DNA of 64,000 nucleotides, taken from contig NZ_JARQWW010000002.1 in the NCBI RefSeq assembly GCF_029543125.1, positions 558,001 through 622,000 on the forward strand, read 5' to 3'. This DNA is from Caulobacter segnis (lineage in GTDB: Bacteria; Pseudomonadota; Alphaproteobacteria; Caulobacterales; Caulobacteraceae). The position numbers and the translations under genes are program-made. Position 1 is the first letter of the stretch; each line of letters opens with the position of its first letter. This document shows, piece by piece, positions 26,701 to 35,109 of this stretch. The notes below the pieces were generated by a model. It did not search any database. It saw nothing but the letters and a program-made list of their open reading frames with translations, and had not been told where the DNA came from.

Positions 26701-29700
26701 TCGTCGCCCCCGTCCTCGCCGGCGGTGGACCATTCGAACACCCGGGCCAGGTGGGCGTAGTCGCCGGCGTGGTCCTTCACGAACTGCGGGGCGACGCGGG
26801 ACAGGTAGGGTTGCTCGGGATCGGCGTAGCGGTCGATCAGGCGGCGCAGGCCCTCGAAGGCCTGTTCGGCGGCCTTGAGGCTTTCGCCCCCTGCGGCGGC
26901 GATGGTCACTTCCTGACCCGCGGGCTTGCGGCCGGTGACGCGGACATAGGTCAGGTCGCCGGGTGCGACCTTGCCGATGCCCTCGAATCCGCCGCGCAGC
27001 AGGATCGCGGCGGTGAGGGTGAGCTGAGGGGAGAAGCCGGCCTCGACCATCTTGGCCGTCGGCGCGGCGCCGGTCTTGTAGTCGAGGATGTGGCCCATGC
27101 CGTCGGCCGTGACCTCGATGCGGTCGGTCTTGGCGGTGAGGGTGAAGTCGCCCAGGGCGCTGGAGAAGGTCACGGCGCCGGACTGCTCGACGATGATGCG
27201 CGCCGAGTGTTCGCGACGGCGGGCCTCCAGATCGGCCACCCAGGCGGCGGCCTCGGTCGCCAGAGCCGCCTCGCGCACCAGGGCGGCGTCTGGCATCCCC
27301 TCGTCGCGCAGGGCGTCGAGATAGAGGTCACGGAAGATGTCGGCCAGATCGGCGGGCAGCGGGCCGGGATGAGGATGCCGCAGGGCCAGTTGCTCGAAGG
27401 CGCGGTGGATGGCGGTGCCGCGCGCCCTCACGTCCACCGGCTCGTCCGGCCGGTCCAGGCGCTTCAGGTTCAGGATGGCCCGCGCCCAGACGGCGTAGGG
27501 ATCGCGGGTCAGGGCCTCGATGCGGGTGACAGGCATCTGGGTCGGGCGATGCTCGACCGGCGGCCGGGGGGCCGGGCGTCTCACCGGATCATAGGTCGCG
27601 GGGGCGTCGATGGCGCGCGCCCATTCCAGAACATCATGGCGTTCAGGCAAGGCCGCGCCGGCGCCCCGCGCCAGGGTGCGCAGCCGCCAAAGCCAACGGG
27701 ATTCCACGGCGGGCGCGCCGCCGCGCCGCTCACTGTGCACTAGCACGACTTCCGGGGCGCTGGCCGCCTGGGCGAAGTCGTGGGCGGACAGGCCGACGCG
27801 GCGTTCGGGCGGCGGCAGGCCCAGGGCCGTGCGCATGGGCCGCGACAGGAAGGGATCGGTAGGCGGGGCCTTGGGCCAGACGCCCTCCTCCAGCCCGGCC
27901 AGGATCAAGCGGTCGGCCCGGACCAGGCGGGCCTCGATGGCCCCGAGAATGCGCAGGCGCGGATGGGTCGCGCCGCCGGTGCGGACGCTCTCGCCGCCGA
28001 TCAGACGGCCGAGCAGGTCGTGGAAGCCGGCGGCGGTGGCGGCGGGCAGGCCGTCGCCTTCCCCGGACAGGGCGGCGAGCAGGCTGCCCAGGCCCTCCCC
28101 GCCCGCGCCGTTCCACAGGGCGCCATAGCCGTCCGGCCCGTCGGCCAGGGCCTCCATGGACCGGGCCAGGGCCGCCGCCGCGTCGGGCGGCGAGGCCGGG
28201 CCGGCGGCGAAGGGCTGAGCCGCGATGTCGAGGGCGGCGAACAGGCGGCGGGCCAGATCGGCGGCCTCGGGATGCTTGGCCAGCTTGGCGAACAGCCGCT
28301 CCCGCGACGGCGGACGGGGGCCGCGCAGGCCGCGCGCCTCCAAAAGGCCGCGAGCGATGTTGAGGTCGACCTCCTCCAGGCCGAGGCGGACCAGCGGGTG
28401 CTTGACCACCGCCAGCAGGCGGACGGGGTCGAGCGGATCGGCGCTGAGCGCGGCCACATGGTCGGCCAGCACCGCCACGGCATAACCGGCCAGATCGGCG
28501 CCGGCGGAGTCGTCGGCCGCCACGCCCCAGCGGGCGAGACGCGCGCCGACCCTCCGGGACAGCTCACGGTCGGGGGTGACCAGGGCGCAGGTCACGCCCG
28601 GGGTCTCCAGCGCCTCGCGCAGCAGCAGGGCGCAGACCAGGGCGGCCTCCTCCTCCGTGCGGGCGGCGGCCACGGACAGGCCCTTCAGGCCCTCGGCGAA
28701 GGGATCGACGCCTTCCGGCGCCTCGGCGCGGAGGCGGGCGATCTGGGCCAACCAGTCGGCGGTGGCCTCAGCCGGGCGCAGGGCCTCATTGACCAGCCGG
28801 CGGCGCCAGCGGCCCTTCATGTCCGCGTCGACGATCCAGGGCGTGACCGCTTCACGGCCCACGCGATGGCGCTCCAGCAGGCGCTTCATGGCGCCCTGAG
28901 GATGCTGTTCGCCCGCATTGATCTGCAGCCAGGCCGTCTCGGCCAGGCCTTCGTCCAGACCGGGCAGGACCACCGCGCCCTGAGGCAGGCCGGCGATCAC
29001 CCCGAGCAGGTCGGCGGTGGCGGGAGCCGTGCCGGTGGAGCCGGCGGCGATCATCACGCCCTGGGGCGGCTGGGCCTTCCACAAGTCGCCGAGGGCGCGC
29101 AGCAAGCGGACCCGGCGTTCGGACACGTCGATCAGGTCGAGCGCCCGCAGGCGATCGGACCAGGCGTCGAGGGCGGCGGTCAGGAAGCGGGCGGAGACCT
29201 GCCAATGCTTGGCGAGGTCGCCGTCGACCAGGCTCTCCAGGCGGCCCCGGCCGGCGATCTCCTCGATCTGGGCGCTGTCCAGGAAGCCGGCCAGGGCGTC
29301 GGCCATCTCCAGGGCGCCGGAAGCGTCGAGCTCCCGCTCCAGCAGATGGGCTTGGTCGGCGGCGATGCGGGCCAGCTCGAACCGGCGACGCCAGGACGAG
29401 ACGGCGGGGGGCAGGTCGAGGGCCAGCTCGCCCGGCTCGAAGGGCGGCTCGCCCTCATCGAGATCGCCCAGGGCGCGGATCTGCGGCAGCAGCAGGGCCT
29501 TGCCCCCGGCCACTGAGACGAAGGCCTCGGCCAGAGCGCGGGCCCCGCGGCGGGTGGGGGTGAGGACGACGGCCTGGGAGAGCGCTTCCGGCCCCAGGGG
29601 CGACAGCCGGGCGTGCAGGCCGGCGGCCAGGTCCTCGACGAAGGGGCGATGGGCCGGGATCGAGAACCAGCGCGGCCCGGGGGTGTCGAAGATGCGCGTC

Positions 29701-29702
29701 AC
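26697..29702 (-). CDS. addB: Double-strand break repair protein AddB
   Basis: Partner of AddA; the inactivated-helicase plus nuclease subunit. The 1001 residues have a UvrD-like fold lacking a classical Walker A lysine motif at the N-terminus, as in alphaproteobacterial AddB. The C-terminal nuclease shows GHILDYKTGAAPT and SPQLTLTAAIL. Only two cysteines were noticed, both mid-protein, so the four-cysteine Fe-S cluster of Bacillus AddB is absent. The start is GTG 29702, overlapping the murU stop (GTGA). Confidence 0.93.
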   Translation of the reverse strand: MTRIFDTPGPRWFSIPAHRPFVEDLAAGLHARLSPLGPEALSQAVVLTPTRRGARALAEAFVSVAGGKALLLPQIRALGDLDEGEPPFEPGELALDLPPAVSSWRRRFELARIAADQAHLLERELDASGALEMADALAGFLDSAQIEEIAGRGRLESLVDGDLAKHWQVSARFLTAALDAWSDRLRALDLIDVSERRVRLLRALGDLWKAQPPQGVMIAAGSTGTAPATADLLGVIAGLPQGAVVLPGLDEGLAETAWLQINAGEQHPQGAMKRLLERHRVGREAVTPWIVDADMKGRWRRRLVNEALRPAEATADWLAQIARLRAEAPEGVDPFAEGLKGLSVAAARTEEEAALVCALLLREALETPGVTCALVTPDRELSRRVGARLARWGVAADDSAGADLAGYAVAVLADHVAALSADPLDPVRLLAVVKHPLVRLGLEEVDLNIARGLLEARGLRGPRPPSRERLFAKLAKHPEAADLARRLFAALDIAAQPFAAGPASPPDAAAALARSMEALADGPDGYGALWNGAGGEGLGSLLAALSGEGDGLPAATAAGFHDLLGRLIGGESVRTGGATHPRLRILGAIEARLVRADRLILAGLEEGVWPKAPPTDPFLSRPMRTALGLPPPERRVGLSAHDFAQAASAPEVVLVHSERRGGAPAVESRWLWRLRTLARGAGAALPERHDVLEWARAIDAPATYDPVRRPAPRPPVEHRPTQMPVTRIEALTRDPYAVWARAILNLKRLDRPDEPVDVRARGTAIHRAFEQLALRHPHPGPLPADLADIFRDLYLDALRDEGMPDAALVREAALATEAAAWVADLEARRREHSARIIVEQSGAVTFSSALGDFTLTAKTDRIEVTADGMGHILDYKTGAAPTAKMVEAGFSPQLTLTAAILLRGGFEGIGKVAPGDLTYVRVTGRKPAGQEVTIAAAGGESLKAAEQAFEGLRRLIDRYADPEQPYLSRVAPQFVKDHAGDYAHLARVFEWSTAGEDGGDE

Positions 29703-30403
29703 CGGAGGCGCGCCTCAGCCGCCTCCCGAGCGGCGGGATCGCCCACATGCATGAAGTGGGCGGACGGCGCGACGCCGTGCAGGCGGCCCTTGTCAGCCAG
29801 ACGCCGCCAGAGGGGGGTGAGGGAGAACGGGCCGTCCGGCTCGTCCGCCACGACCGCCGGCTTGGCGATGTGGACGCCCACATAGAGGTAGGGGGCGATC
29901 TCGTCCGGCTGCTTGAAGCGCAGGCGGCCGTCAGCCTCGCGGAAGACGTCGCCGCTGTCGTGGAAGCCGATGGCGTCGCCCGTGCCGGTCAGCATCAGGC
30001 AGACGTCCATGTGATCCGGATCCCAGGCGGCGGCCAAGGCGTCGATGGCGGCGGCGTCCTCCGTCCAGACGGAGTCGATATTGGCCACGAAGACCGGGGC
30101 GTCGCCGAGCAGGGCGCGGGCCTTCTTCAGGCCTCCGCCCGTCTCCAGCAGTTCCTGGCGTTCGTCCGATATGACGATGCGCAGGTCCGTGCGCCTGGCC
30201 AGATGGGCCTCCATCAGGTCGGCGAAATAGTGGACGTTGACCACGGCGGTCTCGACCCCGGCGGCCACCAGACGATCGAGCATGTGGTCGATCAGGGCCT
30301 TGCCGCCGACCTCGACCAGAGCCTTGGGCCGGTCGTTGGTGAGCGGCCGCATGCGGGTGCCGAGGCCGGCAGCCAGCACCATCGCGGTCTTGGGTCCGCT
30401 CAT
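29699..30403 (-). CDS. murU: N-acetylmuramate-1-phosphate uridylyltransferase
   Basis: Converts MurNAc-1-phosphate to UDP-MurNAc in the cell-wall recycling bypass that avoids de novo MurA synthesis. The 234-residue nucleotidyltransferase has the signature LAAGLGTRMRPLTNDRPKALVEV, ELLETGGGLKKA, the metal-binding Asp in VFVANIDSVW, and GVHIAKP. ATG 30403 overlaps the amgK stop (ATGA). The adjacency to amgK strongly supports MurU rather than a generic glucose-1-phosphate transferase. Confidence 0.92.
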   Translation of the reverse strand: MSGPKTAMVLAAGLGTRMRPLTNDRPKALVEVGGKALIDHMLDRLVAAGVETAVVNVHYFADLMEAHLARRTDLRIVISDERQELLETGGGLKKARALLGDAPVFVANIDSVWTEDAAAIDALAAAWDPDHMDVCLMLTGTGDAIGFHDSGDVFREADGRLRFKQPDEIAPYLYVGVHIAKPAVVADEPDGPFSLTPLWRRLADKGRLHGVAPSAHFMHVGDPAAREAAEARLR

Positions 30404-31515
30404 CGCCGCGCTTCCAGCGGGACATTGGCGTCGAGCCACGTCTTCAGCGGCCCCATGGACGGTTCGGCCAGGGTGCGGTCGAGATAGCCCCACAGACGCG
30501 GCAGGAAGGCCTCGTAGCGGGGCTTGCCGTCACGGATCACCAGGCGGGCGAAGATGCCGATGATGCGGCAGGTGTTGAGCGCGCCCAGGGCGGCGAAGTC
30601 GGCGCGGAACTGAGCGGCGTCGATCTGCGGCCGTGCGGCGAGGTAGCGGGCGATGCAGCGCTCCTCCAGATCGGGCGTCACCTGGCGGCGGGCGTCGTGC
30701 AGCAGCATGGAGAAGTCCCAGGCCGGGTGGGCCTTCACCGCGTCCTGGAAGTCGATGAGACCCACGCGGGCCGGGCCTTCGCGGGCCGGCAGCCACAGCA
30801 GGTTCTCGGCATGGTAGTCGCGATGGCAGAAGACCGAGGCGCCCGCCTCGGCCCGCTGGCGGATCGGCGCCCACAGCGCGTCCCACTCGGCGATGGCCCG
30901 GGCGTCGAAGGACAGCTCGGTCCGCAGCTTCGGCAGCCATTCGACCAGCAGGTCCTGGGCCATCTTCAGAGCCAGGTCGTCATAGGTCAGCAGCGGCCAG
31001 TCCACATCGCCATAGGCCAGGGTGTCCGGCGTCGGGGCGGCGTGCAGCACCAGCAGGGCGTCGACGGCGGCGTCGTACAGCTGAACCTCGTTGGCGCCCG
31101 CCGCGATCTCGGCGGCGAACAGGCCGTCGCCCAGATCCTCCAGCACCGCCAGGCCCTGCGCCGCGTCGAAGGCGAGGATGGTGGGAGCCGACAGGCCCAG
31201 CGACTTCAGATGCCGGGCGCAGGCCACGAAGGCGTCCACCCGGCCGGCGGCCAGGCGATAGGCGGCGTTGAAGCCCAGGGCGATACGCTGTTCCGGCGTC
31301 GCATCGGGCGGACAGGCCGGAGTCTCGGCCTTGGGCGGCTGATCCATGAAGATCAGGGTCGAGCCGTCCGGCCGGTGCAGGCGCTCATAGGCGCGGGTCG
31401 AGGCGTCGCCGCTCAGGGCCTCGCGGCGGACGTCGCCGAAGCCGTTGGCGTCCAGGAAGGCGGCCTTGGCCGCGCTGCGATCAGAACTCAAGCTCGCGCC
31501 CTCTCCACGCGCCAT
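30400..31515 (-). CDS. amgK: N-acetylmuramate/N-acetylglucosamine kinase
   Basis: Anomeric sugar kinase acting before MurU in peptidoglycan recycling. It belongs to the aminoglycoside-phosphotransferase (APH) fold; the 371 residues show SGDASTRAYERLHRPDGS, the catalytic loop VFCHRDYHAENLLWL and the metal Asp in VGLIDFQDAVKAHPAWD. ATG 31515 overlaps tsaE by 35 nt. A TTG at 31491 that overlaps the tsaE stop is an alternative start. Product use by MurU is implied by the coupled genes. Confidence 0.92.
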   Translation of the reverse strand: MARGEGASLSSDRSAAKAAFLDANGFGDVRREALSGDASTRAYERLHRPDGSTLIFMDQPPKAETPACPPDATPEQRIALGFNAAYRLAAGRVDAFVACARHLKSLGLSAPTILAFDAAQGLAVLEDLGDGLFAAEIAAGANEVQLYDAAVDALLVLHAAPTPDTLAYGDVDWPLLTYDDLALKMAQDLLVEWLPKLRTELSFDARAIAEWDALWAPIRQRAEAGASVFCHRDYHAENLLWLPAREGPARVGLIDFQDAVKAHPAWDFSMLLHDARRQVTPDLEERCIARYLAARPQIDAAQFRADFAALGALNTCRIIGIFARLVIRDGKPRYEAFLPRLWGYLDRTLAEPSMGPLKTWLDANVPLEARR

Positions 31516-31933
31516 GGCGGGTCAGCCGCGCACGGCGGCCCTCGCCTTCGGGCGTGATCTCTATATCGAGTCGGTCGGCGGGGAGCGCCCCGTCGAGCCG
31601 CTGCGGCCATTCGATCACCGCCGCGCCGTCCTCCAGCGCCTCCTCCAGCCCGATCTCGTAGGCCTCGTCCGGCGAGGCCAGGCGGTAGAGGTCGAAGTGG
31701 GCCACCGGAAAGTCCGGCCCGTCATAGAACTGGACCAGGGTGAAGGTCGGGGACGGCACGTCCTCGTCCGGGGTGGTCAAGGCGCGGACCAGGGCCCGGG
31801 CCAGGGTCGACTTGCCGGCGCCCAGGGGGCCGTACAGGCAGACCGCCTCGCCCTTGCGCAGGGCATGGGCCACGGTCCGGCCCAACCGGGCGGTGTCGGC
31901 CTCCTCGGCCAAGGTGCGTTCGATCGACGGCAT
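31481..31933 (-). CDS. tsaE: tRNA threonylcarbamoyladenosine biosynthesis ATPase TsaE
   Basis: ATPase that supports TsaB/TsaD in forming t6A at position 37 of ANN-decoding tRNAs. The 150 residues hold Walker A GPLGAGKSTLARAL (about 35-48), SPTFTLVQFY, HFDLYRLASPDE and VIEWPQRL, the standard family order. First gene of the minus-strand operon. In many alphaproteobacteria tsaE is joined to amgK and murU, and this order is kept here. Confidence 0.94.
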   Translation of the reverse strand: MPSIERTLAEEADTARLGRTVAHALRKGEAVCLYGPLGAGKSTLARALVRALTTPDEDVPSPTFTLVQFYDGPDFPVAHFDLYRLASPDEAYEIGLEEALEDGAAVIEWPQRLDGALPADRLDIEITPEGEGRRARLTRHGAWRGRELEF

Positions 31934-31978
31934 CGCCGGCGACCATAGGGGGCCGCGCGGCGCCGTGGAAGCCGGGCC

Positions 31979-32233
31979 CTAGGGTTGGCGGCCGACTTCG
32001 GACCGTTCGTCGGAGGCTTGGGCCTCGTCGCGGTCGGCGTCGCTCAGGCTCGGCGCTTCTTCTTCCAGCTTGATGTCGTCGGGCAGGCCCGGCTCGCGGG
32101 TGGGATCGGCCTGCAGGCGCAGGTCTCTGGCGCCGACGCCGGCGCCCTGCTGGATGCTGCGGTTCGCCTGGGGCGTGGTGGGATCGTAGGAGCCGTCCTC
32201 GCCATAGGTTTCGGGGGTCTTGTCTTCGGCCAT
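31979..32233 (-). CDS. Small hydrophilic hypothetical protein
   Basis: An 84-residue acidic protein with no membrane segment or recognised domain. It is rich in Asp, Glu, Pro and Gln (GEDGSYDPTTPQANRS, LEEEAPSLSDADRDE) and is probably disordered. ATG 32233 has AGGAG 8 nt upstream, which supports translation; a longer in-frame start at 32341 has no such site. It ends about 45 bp before tsaE and is divergent from zapE. Confidence 0.6.
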   Translation of the reverse strand: MAEDKTPETYGEDGSYDPTTPQANRSIQQGAGVGARDLRLQADPTREPGLPDDIKLEEEAPSLSDADRDEAQASDERSEVGRQP

Positions 32234-32327
32234 GGGGCGTCTCCTGTTGCTGGTCGGGTGAGCAACGGACGGGGTCGGGGGCCGTTCCGGCTTTTCAGCG
32301 AAGCCCTTGGCCGCTAACGAGACGGCC

Positions 32328-33440
32328 ATGTCGATCCGCACCGCTTATCAGGACCGCCTCGCCCAGGGCCAGATCACGGCCGACGCGGCCCAGGCGGCCG
32401 GGATCGAGATCCTGGCCCGGCTGGAGGGGGCGCTGGACGCCGCCGGCGAGCCCGGCTTCAAGTTCTTCGGCCGCAAGCCCAAGAGCCAGAAGGGCGTCTA
32501 TCTCTGGGGGCCGGTAGGCCGAGGCAAGTCCATGATCATGGACCTGTTCTTCGAAACCGCCCCCGTGCCCCGCAAGCGGCGCATCCACTTCCACGCCTTC
32601 ATGGCCGAGGTCCACGCCGACATCGACGCCTGGCGCAAGGGCGACGCCGCCGCCCGCAAGGCGCGGTTCGGCCAGCACAAGGGCGACGATCCCATCGCGC
32701 CGACGGCGGAGAAAATCGCCTCCGAAGCCCGGCTGCTGTGCTTCGACGAACTGCAGGTCACCGACATCGCCGACGCCATGATCCTGGGCCGGCTGTTCGA
32801 GGGGCTGTTCGATCATGGTGTGACCCTGGTCGCCACCTCGAACCGGCCGCCGGACGACCTGTACAAGAACGGCATCAACCGCCAGCTGTTCACCCCCTTC
32901 ATCGACATGCTGAAGGCGCGGATGGACGTGATCACCGTCGCCGGGCCGAAGGACTTCCGACTGGACCGTCTGCGGGCGGCGCGGATCTGGCTGGCGCCGA
33001 TCAATGCGGACCATCGCCGGGAGTTCGACGGCCTGTGGGCGGACATGCTGGACGGCGACGCCGAGGCCGGCGCGACGCTGGAGGTCATGGGCCGCAAGCT
33101 GGCCCTGCCCCGCGCGGCGGGCGGGCTGCTGCGGGCCAGCTTCACCGAGCTTTGCGACAAGCCGCTGGGGCCGCAGGACTATCTGGCCCTGGCCGAGCGC
33201 TTCCACACGGTGTTTCTGGAAGACCTGCCGAAGCTGCGGCCCGAGAAGCGCGACGCGGCCAAGCGGTTCAACACCCTGGTGGACGCCCTGTACGAGGCCG
33301 GCGCCAAGATCGTCGTCCTGGCCGAGGCCGAGCCGGAGACCCTCTATCCCGAGGGCGACGGGGCGTTCGAGTTCGAGCGCACCGTGTCGCGCCTGCAGGA
33401 GATGCGGTCGGCCGGCTGGCTGGAGAAGACGCGGGACTAG
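32328..33440 (+). CDS. zapE: Cell division protein ZapE (AFG1-like ATPase)
   Basis: AFG1/ZapE P-loop ATPase linked to Z-ring constriction in bacteria and to protein quality control in mitochondria. The 370 residues include YLWGPVGRGKSMIMDLFF (Walker A), HFHAFMAEVH, LLCFDELQVTDIADAMIL (Walker B), ATSNRPPDDLYKNGINR and the C-terminal FHTVFLEDLPKL. ATG 32328 is chosen over an in-frame start at 32307. The stop overlaps that of the convergent map gene in a shared CTAG. Confidence 0.94.
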   Translation: MSIRTAYQDRLAQGQITADAAQAAGIEILARLEGALDAAGEPGFKFFGRKPKSQKGVYLWGPVGRGKSMIMDLFFETAPVPRKRRIHFHAFMAEVHADIDAWRKGDAAARKARFGQHKGDDPIAPTAEKIASEARLLCFDELQVTDIADAMILGRLFEGLFDHGVTLVATSNRPPDDLYKNGINRQLFTPFIDMLKARMDVITVAGPKDFRLDRLRAARIWLAPINADHRREFDGLWADMLDGDAEAGATLEVMGRKLALPRAAGGLLRASFTELCDKPLGPQDYLALAERFHTVFLEDLPKLRPEKRDAAKRFNTLVDALYEAGAKIVVLAEAEPETLYPEGDGAFEFERTVSRLQEMRSAGWLEKTRD

Positions 33441-34204
33441 GCTGCCGCTTTCTCTTCCTGGCGCAGGGTCAGAACGCGGACCCCGTCGCGGGTGACCGCC
33501 ACCGTATGCTCGAACTGGGCGGAGAGCTTTCCGTCGGTGGTGACCACGGTCCAGCCGTCATCCTCGGTCCGCACGGTGCGGCGGCCCTGATTGAGCATGG
33601 GCTCGATGGTGAAGACCATGCCCTCGCGCAGGGTCAGGCCGGTCCCAGGGCGGCCGAAATGCAGGATCTGCGGCTCTTCGTGCATTTCGCGGCCGATGCC
33701 GTGCCCGCAGTAGTCGCGGACCACCGAATAGCCGGCCTTGCTGGCGTGGCGTTCGATGGCGTGGCCGATGTCGCCGAGCTTGGCGCCCGGGCGCACGGCG
33801 CGGATGCCCTTCCACATGGCTTCATAGGTGGTGCGGACCAGCCGTCGGGCGGCCGGGGCCACGTCGCCGATCAGATAGGTCTTGCTGGAGTCGGCGATGA
33901 AGCCATTTTTCTCCAACGTGATGTCGAAATTGACGATGTCGCCGTCGCGCAGAACCTCGTCCGCGGACGGGACCCCGTGGCAGACCACCTCGTTGCGCGA
34001 GCTGTTCAGCACGAAGCCGTAGTCGTACTGGCCCTTGCTGGCGGGCCGGGCCTGGAGCCCCTCGACGATGAAGGTCTCGACCAGGTCGTTGACCTGCATG
34101 GTGGTGAGGCCGGCGAGCGGCTGTTCGTCGAGGTGCGCGAAAACGGAGGCGAGCAGGCGGCCGGACTGCGCCATCAGCTCCACCTCGGCCGGTGTCTTGG
34201 TCAT
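33437..34204 (-). CDS. map: Type I methionine aminopeptidase
   Basis: Removes the initiator Met from nascent proteins. The 255 residues have the pita-bread fold and metal ligands: Asp in VNFDITLEKNG and in the FIADSSKTYLIGDV segment, His in YCGHGIGREMHEEP, Glu in TIEPM and Glu in TEDDGWTVVTTDGKLSAQFEHTVAVT. Length is normal. Its ATG overlaps the stop of the ParD-like gene (ATGA), so the two are translationally coupled. It is convergent with zapE. Confidence 0.96.
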   Translation of the reverse strand: MTKTPAEVELMAQSGRLLASVFAHLDEQPLAGLTTMQVNDLVETFIVEGLQARPASKGQYDYGFVLNSSRNEVVCHGVPSADEVLRDGDIVNFDITLEKNGFIADSSKTYLIGDVAPAARRLVRTTYEAMWKGIRAVRPGAKLGDIGHAIERHASKAGYSVVRDYCGHGIGREMHEEPQILHFGRPGTGLTLREGMVFTIEPMLNQGRRTVRTEDDGWTVVTTDGKLSAQFEHTVAVTRDGVRVLTLRQEEKAAA

Positions 34205-34413
34205 GGGGCCGCGTCCGCCAGATCAGGCGCGTCGACGCCCGCCGCCTTCAGCTCCCGCGCCACCAGCTCCTGGAAGGTGAGGCCGGGATTCAGCTCGCAC
34301 AGCATGCCGATCCTGATCCAGAAGGCCGCCTGGCCGTTGATCGACCGATAGGACGCCTTGCTGGCCCGGCGAAGTTGCTCGTGAACCTCGTCCTCAATGT
34401 TGACGATGCCCAT
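34201..34413 (-). CDS. ParD-like antitoxin-family protein
   Basis: A 70-residue protein resembling the ParD_like family (small RHH-type regulators). The N-terminus MGIVNIEDEVHEQLRRASK gives the beta-strand plus helix start of a ribbon-helix-helix, followed by RSINGQAAFWIRIGM. No ParE or other toxin gene is beside it; the coupled downstream gene is map. GGAGCCGCCCC ahead of the ATG provides a ribosome-binding site, and a 17-bp palindrome lies 14 bp upstream. This suggests autoregulation and possible control of map expression, which is inference. Confidence 0.78.
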   Translation of the reverse strand: MGIVNIEDEVHEQLRRASKASYRSINGQAAFWIRIGMLCELNPGLTFQELVARELKAAGVDAPDLADAAP

Positions 34414-34427
34414 GGGGCGGCTCCTGA

Positions 34428-34444
34428 ATATACGTTTCGTATAT
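34428..34444 (-). promoter_or_regulatory. Palindromic operator of the parD-like/map pair
   Basis: ATATACG-TTT-CGTATAT is a perfect 7-3-7 inverted repeat 14 bp before the ParD-like start, in an AT-rich stretch (34425-34460) that stands out from the GC-rich surroundings. RHH antitoxins commonly bind such repeats at their own promoters. Confidence 0.6.
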
Positions 34445-34598
34445 GCTATATATTTATTGCGTAGGTTGCTGGCAAGAGCGAGGCCTGGCTGCGTGCTTCA
34501 GGGGGTCGCAACCTTCATCCCCGGCGGAATTATCCCCTCGTTTACGAGAACGCCGATACGCGCTGCGGCAGGATGGCGCAGCTTGCGGGCCAAGGGGT

Positions 34599-34615
34599 TT
34601 GAGATCGATTCTCAA
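34599..34615 (+). promoter_or_regulatory. Fur-box-like inverted repeat before sdhC
   Basis: TTGAGATCGATTCTCAA has perfect arms TTGAGA/TCTCAA around TCGAT. It closely resembles Fur boxes of the TGAGAATnATTCTCA type and ends 15 bp upstream of the sdh -35 element, so iron-dependent control of succinate dehydrogenase is plausible. Confidence 0.5.
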
Positions 34616-34629
34616 CAGTCGCGGTTTCG

Positions 34630-34657
34630 TTGACACCCCCTGATCGCGGCTTAAAAG
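34630..34657 (+). promoter_or_regulatory. Candidate sigma-70 promoter of sdhCDAB
   Basis: TTGACA (34630-34635) is followed after 15-16 bp by TTAAAA/TAAAAG (34651-34657), 42 bp before the sdhC ATG. The -35 is perfect; the -10 is a weak match. Confidence 0.5.
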
Positions 34658-34698
34658 CGGCGCAGCATATTCAAGGACGAACAGGGGCCGAACGTCTG

Positions 34699-35109
34699 AT
34701 GACCGCACCCAACGGGGGACTTCCGGAGCGCCCGATGTCGCCGCACCTTCAGGTGTGGCGCTGGCACGTGACCATGGCCTGCTCGATCTTGCACCGCGGC
34801 AGCATCTTCGCGCTGTACCTGGGCGCGATCCTGCTGGCGGGCTGGGCGGTCGCCCTGGCCTCGGGCCCGGATCACTACGCCTGCTACACCGAAGTGGTCG
34901 GCTCGCCCCTGGGCAAGCTGGTCCTGTTCGGCATTACGGTGATGCTGTTCTTCAACCTCGCCTACAACGTCCGCCAGGCCTTCTGGGACCTGGGCTACGG
35001 CTTCACGCCCAAGACCGCCGACATGACCGGCGTCATCGCCATCGCCTTCGGCGTCGTGGCGGCCGTGGTGGTCTGGGTGATCGCCGGCTTCACGGGGGCC
35101 CTGTCGTGA
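34699..35109 (+). CDS. sdhC: Succinate dehydrogenase cytochrome b556 subunit
   Basis: Membrane anchor that binds heme b and ubiquinone in complex II. From ATG 34699 it has 136 residues with three transmembrane helices, the [22 protein letters not shown] segment (quinone-site Ser/Arg and heme-region His) and helices around 50-75, 85-105 and 115-135. An upstream in-frame ATG at 34630 lies in the promoter and is not used. Its stop overlaps the sdhD GTG in GTGA. Confidence 0.92.
   Translation: MTAPNGGLPERPMSPHLQVWRWHVTMACSILHRGSIFALYLGAILLAGWAVALASGPDHYACYTEVVGSPLGKLVLFGITVMLFFNLAYNVRQAFWDLGYGFTPKTADMTGVIAIAFGVVAAVVVWVIAGFTGALS

Noticed and set aside
34445..34598. Small ORFs of 66-84 codons in the map/sdh gap
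   Set aside because: They overlap each other on both strands, lack ribosome-binding sites and have no conserved features.
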